Origin: JAXMBX01 sp046349635
Lineage (GTDB): Bacteria; Planctomycetota; Planctomycetia; Planctomycetales; Planctomycetaceae
Reading direction: 5' to 3'
DNA length: 64,000 nucleotides
Assembly (NCBI GenBank): GCA_046349635.1
Contig: JAXMBX010000003.1
Location: 138,643 to 202,642 of the forward strand
Of the stretch, positions 43,412 to 52,831 are shown piece by piece (positions within the stretch are counted from its first letter, which is position 1; the number at the start of each line of letters is the position of its first letter). A model generated the notes under the pieces. That model did no database searches. It saw only the letters and a list, made by a program, of their open reading frames with translations, and was not told the DNA's origin. Made by a program: the position numbers and the translations under genes.

Positions 43412-44236
43412 CTAGTTATTGGCCGATTCCCGGTCCGGCAGCAATAACTCCGCGGTCGCGGAGCGGGTTCCCGGCAACGGCAGGTTGTCCTCCCTGCGAA
43501 ACGTAAACACCACCGAGTATTTCGTCGCCTCGGTGTGATTCGCACTCGCCGCGTGAAACGTCTTGCAGTGAAACAGCAAGACGTCCCCCGGCTGCAATTC
43601 GACCGGCACCTTCTGGGCGATCAAGGGAGCATTCTCCGCCAGATCCTCTCGCAGGAAAATCTGGTCGTCCATCTGCTCCGGGCGAAGTGGAATCCGGTGC
43701 GATCCGGGAATGACATACAGGCATCCGTTTTCGGGATATTCCGGCCCTAAAGCCAGCCACGCGCTGATCAGCTCCGGGCGTTCAAACGCCCAGTAGCGGA
43801 TATCCTGATGCCAGCCGGTCTCGCTGCTGAACCGGGGCTGCTTCGTCATGATGCAGTTGTGATGCGCCAGCGAGAGAACCACGCGTCCCCGCAGCAACTG
43901 CTGAAGAGATCCGGCAATTGCGGGGCTGGAGAGCACCTCCGTAAAGACCGGATGGCGTCCCTGGGCATGTTTCAGTCGGCGAATCGTCCGCCCCCCCACC
44001 GCATCCAGACTCTGCGGAGCGCCGGGGTAATGCAGTTCTGCCTCAAACTCCAGCGGCCCGACCTCGTGGGACAACCCCCATTGCGCTGCCAGCAGCATCG
44101 CCTGCTGTTCCGCCGGGGAAACCTGCCCGGGGAGGATCAGATAACCATTCCGCTCAAAAAACGAAACCTGTTCGGCGGTCAAAGGCCCGGATTGCGAATG
44201 ACCAGGCCGGGGCTGGGATGTGGCAGCGAATTCCAA
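43412..44236 (-). CDS. Phytanoyl-CoA dioxygenase (PhyH) family protein
   Basis: 274 residues, assuming a TTG start at 44236; no better start lies before the conserved LTAEQVSFFERNGYLILPGQ. This is a non-haem Fe(II)/2-oxoglutarate oxygenase. Iron ligands are the HxD in TGWHQDIRYWAF and a later His in LLFHCKTFHAASAN; the 2-oxoglutarate Arg is in YSVVFTFRRED. ENGCLYVIPGSHR is a further family landmark. Substrate unknown. Confidence 0.9.
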   Translation of the reverse strand: MEFAATSQPRPGHSQSGPLTAEQVSFFERNGYLILPGQVSPAEQQAMLLAAQWGLSHEVGPLEFEAELHYPGAPQSLDAVGGRTIRRLKHAQGRHPVFTEVLSSPAIAGSLQQLLRGRVVLSLAHHNCIMTKQPRFSSETGWHQDIRYWAFERPELISAWLALGPEYPENGCLYVIPGSHRIPLRPEQMDDQIFLREDLAENAPLIAQKVPVELQPGDVLLFHCKTFHAASANHTEATKYSVVFTFRREDNLPLPGTRSATAELLLPDRESANN

Positions 44237-44491
44237 AGTGTGTCAGTTCCTGAACGGTTTCCGGCTCTTCGCGGCATTGCGAAAGCTCTGGGATGAATAG
44301 GTCAATTATAGGGCCGACCGGCATCCCGTTCCATCCGCCCGCCAGCAGGGTTTTCTTCCGCAATTTCCCGTACCTTTGCCGTACATACGAACGTCCAACA
44401 GCGAAATTCGGACCGCTCACGCGACAGACAGACGCACTTCCCCTTAAAATCAACACTCATTCATTCTTCACACGATTCTGAGTCTTTCGAG

Positions 44492-45949
44492 ATGCATTCC
44501 ATCACTCGCTCCCTGACGATTTTGTCCCTCTCCCTGATCCTGTTGTCACTCGCAGGTTGCCCGAATGGCAATCCAAAATCCGGAGATAATTCCGTCGCGA
44601 ATAATCGCGAGATCGCGATTGCAGTTCCCAAGGGACGCGGTTTCCCGACCGCCTGGGAAGGCAATCTCGGCGAATGGTCCGCGAGAACGGGGGGCAAGCC
44701 CACCCTGAAAGAAGTGGAGAATTCTTCCGCCGAAAAATGGGATCTCGGCGTGATGCCGTTGGGAAGTTATCCCGAACTGGTTTTGGAAGGAAAGATCGCT
44801 CCGATTCCCAAAGTCTCCCTCGGCGAGAACCAACTTGACTGGGGCCGGATCTTTCAGGGGCTGCGTGAGAAAGGGGGCGAGACCTCCTCAGGCCCGACGG
44901 TCCTGCCGATTTCTGCCCCCGTCCTGGTGTTGTATTACCGCGCCGACCTGCTCGAAGCCGCGAAACTCTCGCCTCCAGTCACCTGGGAGGATTACGGCAA
45001 GTTGCTCGCCGATCTCCCCAAATGGGCTCCGGGCCTGAAAGCGGTCGAACCGTGGGGACCGGAATTCCGGGGGACCATGTTCCTCGCGCGAGCCGCCTGC
45101 TACGGCAAGCATCCGGATCACTCGACGTTCCTCATCGACTCCGAAACCGGCGATCCGTTGATTGGCTCCCCCGCCTTTCAACGCGCCTGGAAAATCGCCC
45201 AGGAACAAATCGGGAAACTTTCACCGGATGTCATGAAGATGACCCCGGCGGACTGCCGCAAGGCGATCCTCGCCGGTGAAGCCGCTCTCGCCATCACGCA
45301 GGAATTCCCGAACTCCGCTGTGGAAACCGATTCGGCGCAACCCAACACCCCCGTGAAACGCGACGAAAAAGCGAAACTGGGATTCATCCGTCTTCCGGGC
45401 ACGAAAGACGTCTACAACCCCACCCTCCGCGCCTGGGAAAACTCCAAGGAACAGCAGGGGCATCGGGTCACGTTGATCGGCTATTCCGGATTGTGTGCCG
45501 CTGTGGCTCAGAAGACGGAAGAGGCCGCCCGTCCCATCGCCTGGAGCCTGATCACCACGCTGGTTCTCGAAGAAAACGCCCAGATGCCCGAAGGAACTTT
45601 GTCCCTGACGCGTGAAACTGACCTGGGTCGCGGCGACCAACTGACCGGCCCGGAACTCAACCCCCAGGAGCGGGGAAGCTACCTCGACGCCGTCGCCCGC
45701 AGCCTGCGCGATCGACAACTGACGATGCAACTTCCCGTCCCGCACCGGGGGAAATTCATGGCCTCACTGAATCAGCACCTCACGACCGCTTTGACCGATC
45801 TTAAAATCCCCCCCGAGGAACTCGTCAAACGGGTCGAAGCCGATTGGAAAAAACTGATCGTGGAGATCGGCCCCACACAGGTCCGAGACTGCTGCCGGAT
45901 TTCGCTCGGACTGCGACCTCTCGGGGACCGTAAACTGGCGACCGAATAA
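44492..45949 (+). CDS. Extracellular solute-binding lipoprotein (family 1-like)
   Basis: 485 residues. The N-terminus TILSLSLILLSLAGC is a lipoprotein signal with lipobox LAGC. The fold is like sugar-binding proteins of ABC transporters: DLGVMPLGSYPELVLEGKIA, VLVLYYRADLLEAAKLSPPV and TWEDYGKLLADLP, with ILAGEAALAITQEFPNS later. No permease or ATPase gene is adjacent, so it may serve a distant transporter or be a sensor. The C-terminal 100 residues are helical. It runs with the next secreted-protein gene, 15 bases away. Confidence 0.82.
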   Translation: MHSITRSLTILSLSLILLSLAGCPNGNPKSGDNSVANNREIAIAVPKGRGFPTAWEGNLGEWSARTGGKPTLKEVENSSAEKWDLGVMPLGSYPELVLEGKIAPIPKVSLGENQLDWGRIFQGLREKGGETSSGPTVLPISAPVLVLYYRADLLEAAKLSPPVTWEDYGKLLADLPKWAPGLKAVEPWGPEFRGTMFLARAACYGKHPDHSTFLIDSETGDPLIGSPAFQRAWKIAQEQIGKLSPDVMKMTPADCRKAILAGEAALAITQEFPNSAVETDSAQPNTPVKRDEKAKLGFIRLPGTKDVYNPTLRAWENSKEQQGHRVTLIGYSGLCAAVAQKTEEAARPIAWSLITTLVLEENAQMPEGTLSLTRETDLGRGDQLTGPELNPQERGSYLDAVARSLRDRQLTMQLPVPHRGKFMASLNQHLTTALTDLKIPPEELVKRVEADWKKLIVEIGPTQVRDCCRISLGLRPLGDRKLATE

Positions 45950-45964
45950 CACCACAGGTGATCT

Positions 45965-46957
45965 ATGCGCCATACGCTCCGGTGCTCCCTGGTCCTCTCT
46001 CTCCTGGTACTTTCACACCCCTCTTTCGCCGAGGATCAGGGAGTCCCCGTCAAGGGAGAGGAACGCCCCCCCGTCAGCGAGATGCAGTTGCGCGACTGGC
46101 TCCGCAACATGGTGTGGCATCACCATTTCTCAACGGATGAAATCCGGGCCGCCACGGGTCTCAGCGAAACGGAAGTCAGCGAGGCCCTCAAACGCTGGGA
46201 CATCACAGCCTCGAACCGGCCTTCGCGCGACAAGAATGCCCCGCTGCTCGTTCTACCCTATCCCGGAGGACGGCATCCGCGCATCGGCTTCCTGGAAGGA
46301 GCCGTCGGTCCGCAACGGGAAACCAAAGTCAGCATCTTCACTCCCTGGGATCAAAACAGCTACGTTGTCGCCGACGTCCCCGAAGCGATCTGGTGCCAGC
46401 ACGGTCTGCTCTACCTTGCTCACACGCACGTCCCCACGATGTGGTCGAAGCAGAACGTCGCACTCGAAAAACTGGAGTGGACCATCAACAGTGACGGCAT
46501 GCTGATCTGCGAACGGACACTCCCCAACAAGGTCAGTTTCGGCACCGAGGTCATGCCACACAAGGACCACGTCCGGATGCGGATGTGGCTGCAGAACGGA
46601 AGTTCCGAGGAGCTCAAGGATCTCCGCGTCCAGAACTGCGTCATGCTGAAAGGGGCGCAGGGATTTCAACAACTCAACAACGATAACAAGCGGCTGCAAA
46701 AACCCTACGCGGTCTGCCGCTCCGAAGACGGGAAGCACTGGATCATCACCGCCTGGTCTCCCTGTCACCGCAGTTGGGCAAATGCCAAATGCCCCTGCCT
46801 GCATTCCGACCCCAAGTTCCCCGATTGTCCTCCCGGCAAAACCGCGGAGTTGCAGGGTTGGCTCTCCTTTTACGACGGGGAGGACATTGACGGGGAACTG
46901 CGGCGGATCGATCAGACGGGCTGGATGCATCCCCGATTCAAGGATACCAAGGACTGA
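45965..46957 (+). CDS. Secreted planctomycete protein of unknown function
   Basis: 330 residues. Signal peptide MRHTLRCSLVLSLLVLSHPS ends around SFAED. A short helical region follows (QLRDWLRNMVWHHHFSTDEI, with DEIRAATGLSETEVSEALKR like a helix-turn-helix), then a beta-rich domain with WDQNSYVVADVPEAIWCQHG, LAHTHVPTMW and a Cys-rich WANAKCPCLHSDPKFPDCPP. His and Cys clusters could bind a metal. It follows the binding lipoprotein by 15 bases, so the two are probably co-transcribed. Confidence 0.7.
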   Translation: MRHTLRCSLVLSLLVLSHPSFAEDQGVPVKGEERPPVSEMQLRDWLRNMVWHHHFSTDEIRAATGLSETEVSEALKRWDITASNRPSRDKNAPLLVLPYPGGRHPRIGFLEGAVGPQRETKVSIFTPWDQNSYVVADVPEAIWCQHGLLYLAHTHVPTMWSKQNVALEKLEWTINSDGMLICERTLPNKVSFGTEVMPHKDHVRMRMWLQNGSSEELKDLRVQNCVMLKGAQGFQQLNNDNKRLQKPYAVCRSEDGKHWIITAWSPCHRSWANAKCPCLHSDPKFPDCPPGKTAELQGWLSFYDGEDIDGELRRIDQTGWMHPRFKDTKD

Positions 46958-47154
46958 TATTTCTGCGAAAAAAACGTCGAAAAAACGGCGACAAGCAGTT
47001 TCCCCACCGGGTTTGAATTTCAACCTCCGGGGAGTCATCATGGGTGTTTCCACCGAGACCCTTTTCCTGGCCTGAACCGGGGACATCCTCCCGTTCAAGG
47101 CTTTTTCCGTGAATGGTCGCGGTCCGGATTCTTCCCGCGAGTACGAGGTCCGTA

Positions 47155-48354
47155 ATGGTTGTCGCCGAGTGGTTTGGTAATAAATGGTTCAGCATGGTGC
47201 ATGGCCGGAACCTGGTCTACAACACCTGCTGGGAAGATCCGCGCCTGGATCGAGTCGCCCTGGAACTCGGTCCCGATGATGAAGTCCTCGTCATCACTTC
47301 CGCGGGCTGCAACGCGCTGGACTACACCCTGCTCGCCCCCCGACGGGTCCATGCCGTCGATATGAATCCCCGGCAGAACGCCCTCCTCGATCTCAAGATC
47401 GCCGCCATCAAGCAACTCGATTACAACACCTTCTTCTCCATGTTTGGCCGGGGTGCTCTCCCCGACTATCAGACCACCTACTGGAACAAGCTTCGCCCCG
47501 TCCTCTCCTCGGATGCCCGGGGCTATTGGGACAAATATATCGCCTTCTTCGCCGGCACTGGGCACCGCAAGTCCTTCTACTTCCGGGGGACCTCCGGCTC
47601 CGTCGCCCACATGGTGAACTTCTACATCGACAAGATCGCCAAGGTCCGCCCCGGTGTGAATCAGATCCTGCAGGCGAAAACCATCGAGGAGCAGAAAAAG
47701 ATCTACGATCAATGGCTCGGCGAAGCATTCTGGAACAAGTTTGTCCGCTGGGCAGTCGGGCGGGATACCACCCTCTCACTCCTCGGCGTCCCCCGCGCTC
47801 AACGCCAGCACCTCGAACAGAACTACGAAGGTGGAATTGTTCAGTTTGTGGAAGACTGTATCGAATCGGTTTTCACGAAACTCCCCCTCGCGGACAACTA
47901 TTTCTGGCGGGTCTATCTGACCGGCGAATACACCCAGCAATGCTGCCCGGAGTATCTCAAGCCGGAGAATTTCGAGAAGTTGAAGTCCGGGCTCGTCGAT
48001 CGAGTCCAGACCTGCACCTGCTCGATTCTCGATTTCCTGAAGCGTTACCCGGGGCAGATTTCTCGCTACGTTCTGCTCGATCACATGGACTGGCTCAGCA
48101 GCGTCCGCTATCCCATTCTCGAACAGGAATGGCAGTGGATCATCAACCGTGCTGCCCCCAAGACCAGAATCCTTTATCGCAGCGGCGGTCTCGAATCCGA
48201 TTTTGTGGACCGCGTCCGGATCAACGTCAACGGCGAGCCCAAGCTCGTCGGCCAGGTGCTCAAGTACAATCGCCCCCTCGCGGCCGAACTGCACGAAAAG
48301 GATCGCGTTCACACCTACGGCAGTTTCCACATTGCCGATCTGCAACTGAACTGA
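47155..48354 (+). CDS. btaA: BtaA, diacylglycerol 3-amino-3-carboxypropyltransferase (DUF3419)
   Basis: 399 residues from ATG 47155 (GAGG eight bases upstream); an earlier in-frame GTG at 47113 is less likely. The motif VHGRNLVYNTCWEDPRLDRV and VITSAGCNALDYTLLAPRRV, then VDMNPRQNALLDLKIAAIK, mark BtaA. BtaA moves the aminocarboxypropyl group of S-adenosylmethionine to diacylglycerol, the first step to the phosphorus-free betaine lipid DGTS. btaB follows 37 bases later. DGTS replaces phospholipids under phosphate limitation in other bacteria; no Pho box was seen here. Confidence 0.92.
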   Translation: MVVAEWFGNKWFSMVHGRNLVYNTCWEDPRLDRVALELGPDDEVLVITSAGCNALDYTLLAPRRVHAVDMNPRQNALLDLKIAAIKQLDYNTFFSMFGRGALPDYQTTYWNKLRPVLSSDARGYWDKYIAFFAGTGHRKSFYFRGTSGSVAHMVNFYIDKIAKVRPGVNQILQAKTIEEQKKIYDQWLGEAFWNKFVRWAVGRDTTLSLLGVPRAQRQHLEQNYEGGIVQFVEDCIESVFTKLPLADNYFWRVYLTGEYTQQCCPEYLKPENFEKLKSGLVDRVQTCTCSILDFLKRYPGQISRYVLLDHMDWLSSVRYPILEQEWQWIINRAAPKTRILYRSGGLESDFVDRVRINVNGEPKLVGQVLKYNRPLAAELHEKDRVHTYGSFHIADLQLN

Positions 48355-48391
48355 ACTGCCTTAAACTGAAAGCGCCCACCGAAAGTCTTCC

Positions 48392-49120
48392 ATGTCTTTT
48401 TTTTCGGACGTCAATACGCTCTTCAAGATGGTCTTCCACCCCATCCGGGGAAAGACACACTCGGAACGCCTGGAGAGTTTTTACGCGAACCAGGCTTCGG
48501 GCTACGATGACTACCGCAAACGCCTCCTCCAGGGACGCGAGGAGATGTATCAGTCCCTCCCCATTCAGCAGGGAGACACGCTGCTCGACATGGGGGGTGG
48601 AACGGGAGCCAACCTGGAATTCCTGGGAGACCGCATCCAGCTTTTCTCCCAGATCCAGCTCGTCGATCTTTCCACGTCTCTGTTGAAAGTCGCCCGCGAA
48701 CGCTTTCAGGCCCGGGGCTGGACCAACGTCGCGACGGTCGAGGCCGACGCCACACAATACCGTCCGACATTCACGCCGGACCTGATGACGTTTTCCTATT
48801 CGCTCACCATGATTCCGGACTGGTTCGCCGCCATTGACCACGCGCTCGACCTGCTGAAACCGGGGGGGACGATCGGAGTGGTGGACTTCTACGTTTCGCG
48901 GAAGTATCCGGCCGAAGGGCACATCCGCCATTCTCAGGCCACTCAATTTTTCTGGCCGACGATGTTCCGGAACGACAACGTCTACCCCAGCCCGGACCAC
49001 GTCCCTTACCTGCACCGCAAGTTCGTGCCGCAAAAGTTCGTCGAAGCCCGCGCCCGCGTCCCCTTCATGCCCGGCTTCCGCGTCCCCTACTACATCTTCA
49101 TCGGCAAGAAACCGAACTGA
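48392..49120 (+). CDS. btaB: BtaB, SAM-dependent N-methyltransferase of betaine-lipid synthesis
   Basis: 242 residues. Class I methyltransferase with the SAM motif DTLLDMGGGTGANLEFL (about residues 62-78), motif II QIQLVDLSTSLLKVARERF, and post-I MTFSYSLTMIPDWFAAI. LLKPGGTIGVVDFYVSRKY is motif III. BtaB adds three methyl groups to the amino headgroup made by BtaA. Adjacent btaA on the same strand supports the assignment. Confidence 0.9.
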   Translation: MSFFSDVNTLFKMVFHPIRGKTHSERLESFYANQASGYDDYRKRLLQGREEMYQSLPIQQGDTLLDMGGGTGANLEFLGDRIQLFSQIQLVDLSTSLLKVARERFQARGWTNVATVEADATQYRPTFTPDLMTFSYSLTMIPDWFAAIDHALDLLKPGGTIGVVDFYVSRKYPAEGHIRHSQATQFFWPTMFRNDNVYPSPDHVPYLHRKFVPQKFVEARARVPFMPGFRVPYYIFIGKKPN

Positions 49121-49177
49121 AGTCTGACGAGGAGTGGCGGGCGCGCACGGCGTCGGCGGAAGCCCCCGGACATTGGC

Positions 49178-49795
49178 TCAGTCCAAGTCAGTCCGATGAG
49201 ACGCATACGTCTCCGAAGCCTGCCCTGAACGTGAATTGAACTTCGGCGGCGGGACTGCGGAATACCGCTCTCCGAGCCGCTGCAACATGCTCCCCTCGGC
49301 CTCTCGTTCCGGCGCGGAACTTGTCGTGATGAACGACAGCACCGTCAGCAGCGCAGCCACCGACAACAGGATCCGCGTCAGATCCTTGTTGAACGTCAAT
49401 TCTTTGAGCGTCCCGGTGTACCACGGCAACGGAAACGGCGGCAGATCGTACGGGGTGTCCAGCGAATGGATGTCGAGAGAGAGTTCCGGGGGCATCGGAA
49501 CCAGTTCGCTGTTCGGCTCCAGGTGATTCGCGAAGTCCTTCCGCGCGACGGAAGCCGCGAACTTCGGGTCTTCCTTGAGGGCTTTGGCAATCCCCTCCGC
49601 CCGCTCCACCTGCTGTTCGAACAGCACGAGCCGTAACTGGGTCTCGGTGTACTGCTTCTCCAGCAGAGTGCGCGTCAGCAACTTCGGAGCGATGACGACA
49701 GCCGCGAAAATTCCCGCAGCGGTGAGCAGGTACAGCCACGCGATGGAAGTGCTCCACCACTGGCGAAAGGTGGAGGCTTGAGCGTATTGAGACAT
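49178..49795 (-). CDS. FtsB/DivIC-like membrane protein next to enolase
   Basis: 205 residues from ATG 49795 (GGAG upstream). An N-terminal helix WLYLLTAAGIFAAVVIAPKL is followed by a short coiled coil ETQLRLVLFEQQVERAEGIA. ALKEDPKFAASVARKDFANH then resembles the DPxYIExxARxxL stretch of DivIC/FtsB. Unlike FtsB, a second helix (LTRILLSVAALLTVLSFITT) and a 45-residue tail follow. In many bacteria ftsB lies directly downstream of eno, as this gene does (72 bases). FtsB acts in the divisome; most planctomycetes lack FtsZ. The assignment is tentative. Confidence 0.55.
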   Translation of the reverse strand: MSQYAQASTFRQWWSTSIAWLYLLTAAGIFAAVVIAPKLLTRTLLEKQYTETQLRLVLFEQQVERAEGIAKALKEDPKFAASVARKDFANHLEPNSELVPMPPELSLDIHSLDTPYDLPPFPLPWYTGTLKELTFNKDLTRILLSVAALLTVLSFITTSSAPEREAEGSMLQRLGERYSAVPPPKFNSRSGQASETYASHRTDLD

Positions 49796-49867
49796 GCCGA
49801 CTCCGGAAGTGAGGCCGCGTGGAGAGAGTTCGAGCGAATTCTCCCCACGCATCGCCTGTGTTCCGGA

Positions 49868-51136
49868 TTAGATCGTCCCGCCGTACTTCGCTTCATCACC
49901 CAGCAGCTCTTCGATCCGCAGCAACTGGTTGTACTTGCAAATCCGGTCAGTCCGGCTGGCGGAACCTGTCTTGATTTGACCGGTTCCGAGCGCGACCGCG
50001 AGGTCGGCGATGGTGTTATCCTCGGTCTCACCGCTACGGTGGCTCATCACCGCGGTGTAACCGTGCTTGTGAGCGAGTTGCACGGCTTCAATGGTTTCGG
50101 TGAGACTGCCGATCTGGTTGACTTTAACCAGAATGCTGTTGGCGACCCCCTTATCGATCCCCTGCTGGAGGCGCTTGACGTTGGTCACGAACAGGTCGTC
50201 ACCGACGAGCTGGACCTTCTTGCCGACGGCGTCGGTGAGCATTTTCCAGCCTTCCCAATCGTCTTCGGAGCAGCCGTCTTCGATCGAGCAGATCGGATAT
50301 TTTTTGGTCATGTTTTCCAGCCAGCCCACCATCTCGGGGATGCTCAACTGCTTCCCTTCGAACTTGTAGGTCTTGGTCTTCTCATCGAAGAATTCGGTCG
50401 AGGCCACGTCGAGGGCGATCTTGACCTGGTCCCCCGCCTTGTAGCCTGCCTTTTCGATGGCAGTGAGAATGACCTGGATCGCGGCTTCGTTGTTTTCGAG
50501 CTTGGGAGCGAATCCCCCTTCGTCACCGACCGCGGTGCTCAGCCCTTTTCCTGCCAGAACCGACTTCAGGTGATGGAAGATCTCGACGCCGCAACGCAGC
50601 CCGTCGCTGAAGTTGTCGAAACCCAGCGGCATGACCATGAATTCCTGGATGTCGATGCCGTTATTCGCGTGGGCACCCCCGTTGATGATGTTCATCATCG
50701 GAGCGGGGAGAGTCTTGGCCCCGACGCCACCGACATAACGGAACAACGGGAGAAAGCTGATGCGGGCCGCGGCGTGAGCGACAGCCAGCGAGCAACCGAG
50801 AATCGCATTGGCACCCAGCTTGGACTTGTTGGGAGTGCCGTCGAGTTCGATCATCACCCGGTCAATTCCGGTCTGATCGGTTACGTCCATCCCGATGATT
50901 GCCGTGCTCAGATGCTGATTGACGCTTTCAACCGCCTTCAACACTCCCTTGCCGAGGAACTTGGACTTGTCTCCGTCGCGGAGTTCGCAAGCCTCGTGGA
51001 CACCGGTGCTGGCACCGCTCGGGACTGCCGCGCGGCCGATCGTCCCATCTTCCAGTTCCACGTCGACTTCCACTGTCGGATTGCCGCGGCTATCCAAAAT
51101 CTGGCGGGCATGCACAGACTCAATACAAACGCTCAT
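49868..51136 (-). CDS. eno: Enolase
   Basis: 422 residues. It interconverts 2-phosphoglycerate and phosphoenolpyruvate. MSVCIESVHARQILDSRGNP is a standard start, then PSGASTGVHEA, a YPICSIEDGCSEDDWEGW segment with the Mg-binding Glu and Asp, ILVKVNQIGSLTETI with the catalytic Lys, and SHRSGETEDN. No deletion or odd residue is seen. GAGGAA lies four to eight bases before the ATG. It is followed by the FtsB-like gene. Confidence 0.97.
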   Translation of the reverse strand: MSVCIESVHARQILDSRGNPTVEVDVELEDGTIGRAAVPSGASTGVHEACELRDGDKSKFLGKGVLKAVESVNQHLSTAIIGMDVTDQTGIDRVMIELDGTPNKSKLGANAILGCSLAVAHAAARISFLPLFRYVGGVGAKTLPAPMMNIINGGAHANNGIDIQEFMVMPLGFDNFSDGLRCGVEIFHHLKSVLAGKGLSTAVGDEGGFAPKLENNEAAIQVILTAIEKAGYKAGDQVKIALDVASTEFFDEKTKTYKFEGKQLSIPEMVGWLENMTKKYPICSIEDGCSEDDWEGWKMLTDAVGKKVQLVGDDLFVTNVKRLQQGIDKGVANSILVKVNQIGSLTETIEAVQLAHKHGYTAVMSHRSGETEDNTIADLAVALGTGQIKTGSASRTDRICKYNQLLRIEELLGDEAKYGGTI

Positions 51137-51314
51137 TCTTCCTCAACCTCATAAATTCAGGGATTCGCTTCGGACGCATGCTTCGGATGGTACGTTGTGC
51201 GGATCGAGAATACAACCAGGCGCGTATTTCCCCGCCATAACCTGTTTTTTCATACCGAATTGTGCCAAATTACATGAAGATATTGTGAGGTCGCAAAATC
51301 GATGAGGGAGAGAC

Positions 51315-51908
51315 GTGTTTACGGGGTTAATCGAGGCACTTGGCGAAGTCGCGGCATTGGTTCCTGAGGGAGAATCCGCCGTGCGGTTGCAGGTCAGTGT
51401 TCCGCAAGCCTGGGCCGCGGAAGCTCAACAGGGGGAAAGCGTCGCGATCAATGGTTGCTGTCTGACCCTCGTCGCGCACACCGGCGACCTCTGGAGCTTT
51501 CAGGCCGGGGCCGAAACACTCTCCAAGACCAGCCTCGGGGGACTGCGGCGCGGGGATCGCGTCAACCTGGAACGCTCACTTCCCGTCAACGGTCGGCTGG
51601 GGGGGCACTTCGTTCAGGGACATGTCGATGGCACCGGGACCGTCGAGCAGATCGACAAGGACGGCGAATGGGTCACCATGTGGTTTTCCGTCCCGGAGCC
51701 TCTCCTGCCGCAGATGGTGCAGAAGGGTTCTATCGCCGTAGATGGCATCAGCCTCACCATCGTCACAATCGTTAAAAACCGATTCTCTGTTGCATTGATT
51801 CCACATACTCTCAGTGTCACCACGTTGGGATTAAGAAAGCTGGGAGACCGTGTTAATCTTGAGACCGATATCCTGGGTAAGTATGTTGAACAACTCATGC
51901 GGAAATAG
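51315..51908 (+). CDS. ribE: Riboflavin synthase alpha chain
   Basis: 197 residues from GTG 51315 (GGGAGAG upstream), beginning MFTGLIEALG as in the family. Two lumazine-binding repeats: residues about 1-97 with VAINGCCLTLV and about 98-195 with GHFVQGHVDGTG and IAVDGISLTIV. The enzyme dismutates two 6,7-dimethyl-8-ribityllumazine molecules into riboflavin. No FMN riboswitch or other rib gene is nearby. It is divergent from eno. Confidence 0.95.
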   Translation: MFTGLIEALGEVAALVPEGESAVRLQVSVPQAWAAEAQQGESVAINGCCLTLVAHTGDLWSFQAGAETLSKTSLGGLRRGDRVNLERSLPVNGRLGGHFVQGHVDGTGTVEQIDKDGEWVTMWFSVPEPLLPQMVQKGSIAVDGISLTIVTIVKNRFSVALIPHTLSVTTLGLRKLGDRVNLETDILGKYVEQLMRK

Positions 51909-52080
51909 ATTTGGACGACCTCGAAACAAGGTCTTGAGGAACTCGGCGGGCCAGCGTTCACTCACCGTCAGATCCCCATGAATGTCATTCCGGACCGCTG
52001 AGGTCTTGAAGGGCATTATCAAGAATCTCATTCGTTACTATTCGTCTCGTGTTAAGTAGTCCGAAAAGCCCGCCCGAACG

Positions 52081-52725
52081 ATGCCGACACTGCAGTGCCT
52101 GACTTTTGACACGTCCGATTGGACTCCCCAAGAGGCCGAACACCTGGGTCTGAGCTGGTCTAATGAGCGTGGAGACCGTCTCATGTACCACCTTTACATG
52201 GCTCCTCCGGAAATTCCTCCCCTTTATCCCGTCGACGGTCTGCGCAATTACTTCCGGAATCAGTGGCAGGATGTTTCCGCCGCGATGATCTCCGTTGACG
52301 TCCTCCAGGTGCGAGGAATGGCTCTCGTCCGCTCCGTCTTTAAGCGACGTCTCAAGGACAATCGCCAGTATTACACGGGTCAGCTTGTCCTCCCCTACCG
52401 GGACTTCTGCTACGCTCTCGACGTTGCTACGATCCCGGAAGTCGTCCCCACGGAGCGGGAAACCACGATCCACGAACTTCTCTCCTCACAGGCTGAGCCA
52501 TCCCAGGCAGGGCAGTGTTCTCTGAGCTGGGGACAAGACCCGTATAGCGACACGGTCAAGGGAGAATACCTCGCGAACCCTTCCGATGAGGAAACCTGGG
52601 ATCGGCAATTCACGACGCACGGCCTGACCGTCGTCCGCTCCACGCTGGCGAAGATCGTCGCCACCATCATGGCCACGCGGGAACTTCGCAACAGCGTCCC
52701 GTTCAGCGGAACCACTGCTCCCTGA
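52081..52725 (+). CDS. Unknown cytoplasmic protein
   Basis: 214 residues, no family recognised. No signal peptide or membrane helix. LGLSWSNERGDRLMYHLYMA and LVRSVFKRRLKDNRQYYTGQ are notable, with a VLPYRDFCYALDVATIPE core and a helical end. The shape suggests a single alpha/beta domain; WSNE and FKRR hint at nothing specific. No strong ribosome-binding site is visible before ATG 52081. It precedes rsmA by about 100 bases. Confidence 0.6.
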   Translation: MPTLQCLTFDTSDWTPQEAEHLGLSWSNERGDRLMYHLYMAPPEIPPLYPVDGLRNYFRNQWQDVSAAMISVDVLQVRGMALVRSVFKRRLKDNRQYYTGQLVLPYRDFCYALDVATIPEVVPTERETTIHELLSSQAEPSQAGQCSLSWGQDPYSDTVKGEYLANPSDEETWDRQFTTHGLTVVRSTLAKIVATIMATRELRNSVPFSGTTAP

Positions 52726-52831
52726 GCGGACTCCGTCGATTTTCACTTCGCATCGGGGCAGCCTCTGCTCCAACCCGTTACAATGCCCGTTTCATTCTTT
52801 TTTGGAAATCTGGGGTAACCGGAACGGTGTG

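Noticed and set aside
46958..47154. Pho box search upstream of btaA
   Set aside because: No CTGTCAT-like direct repeats were found, so phosphate control is not claimed.
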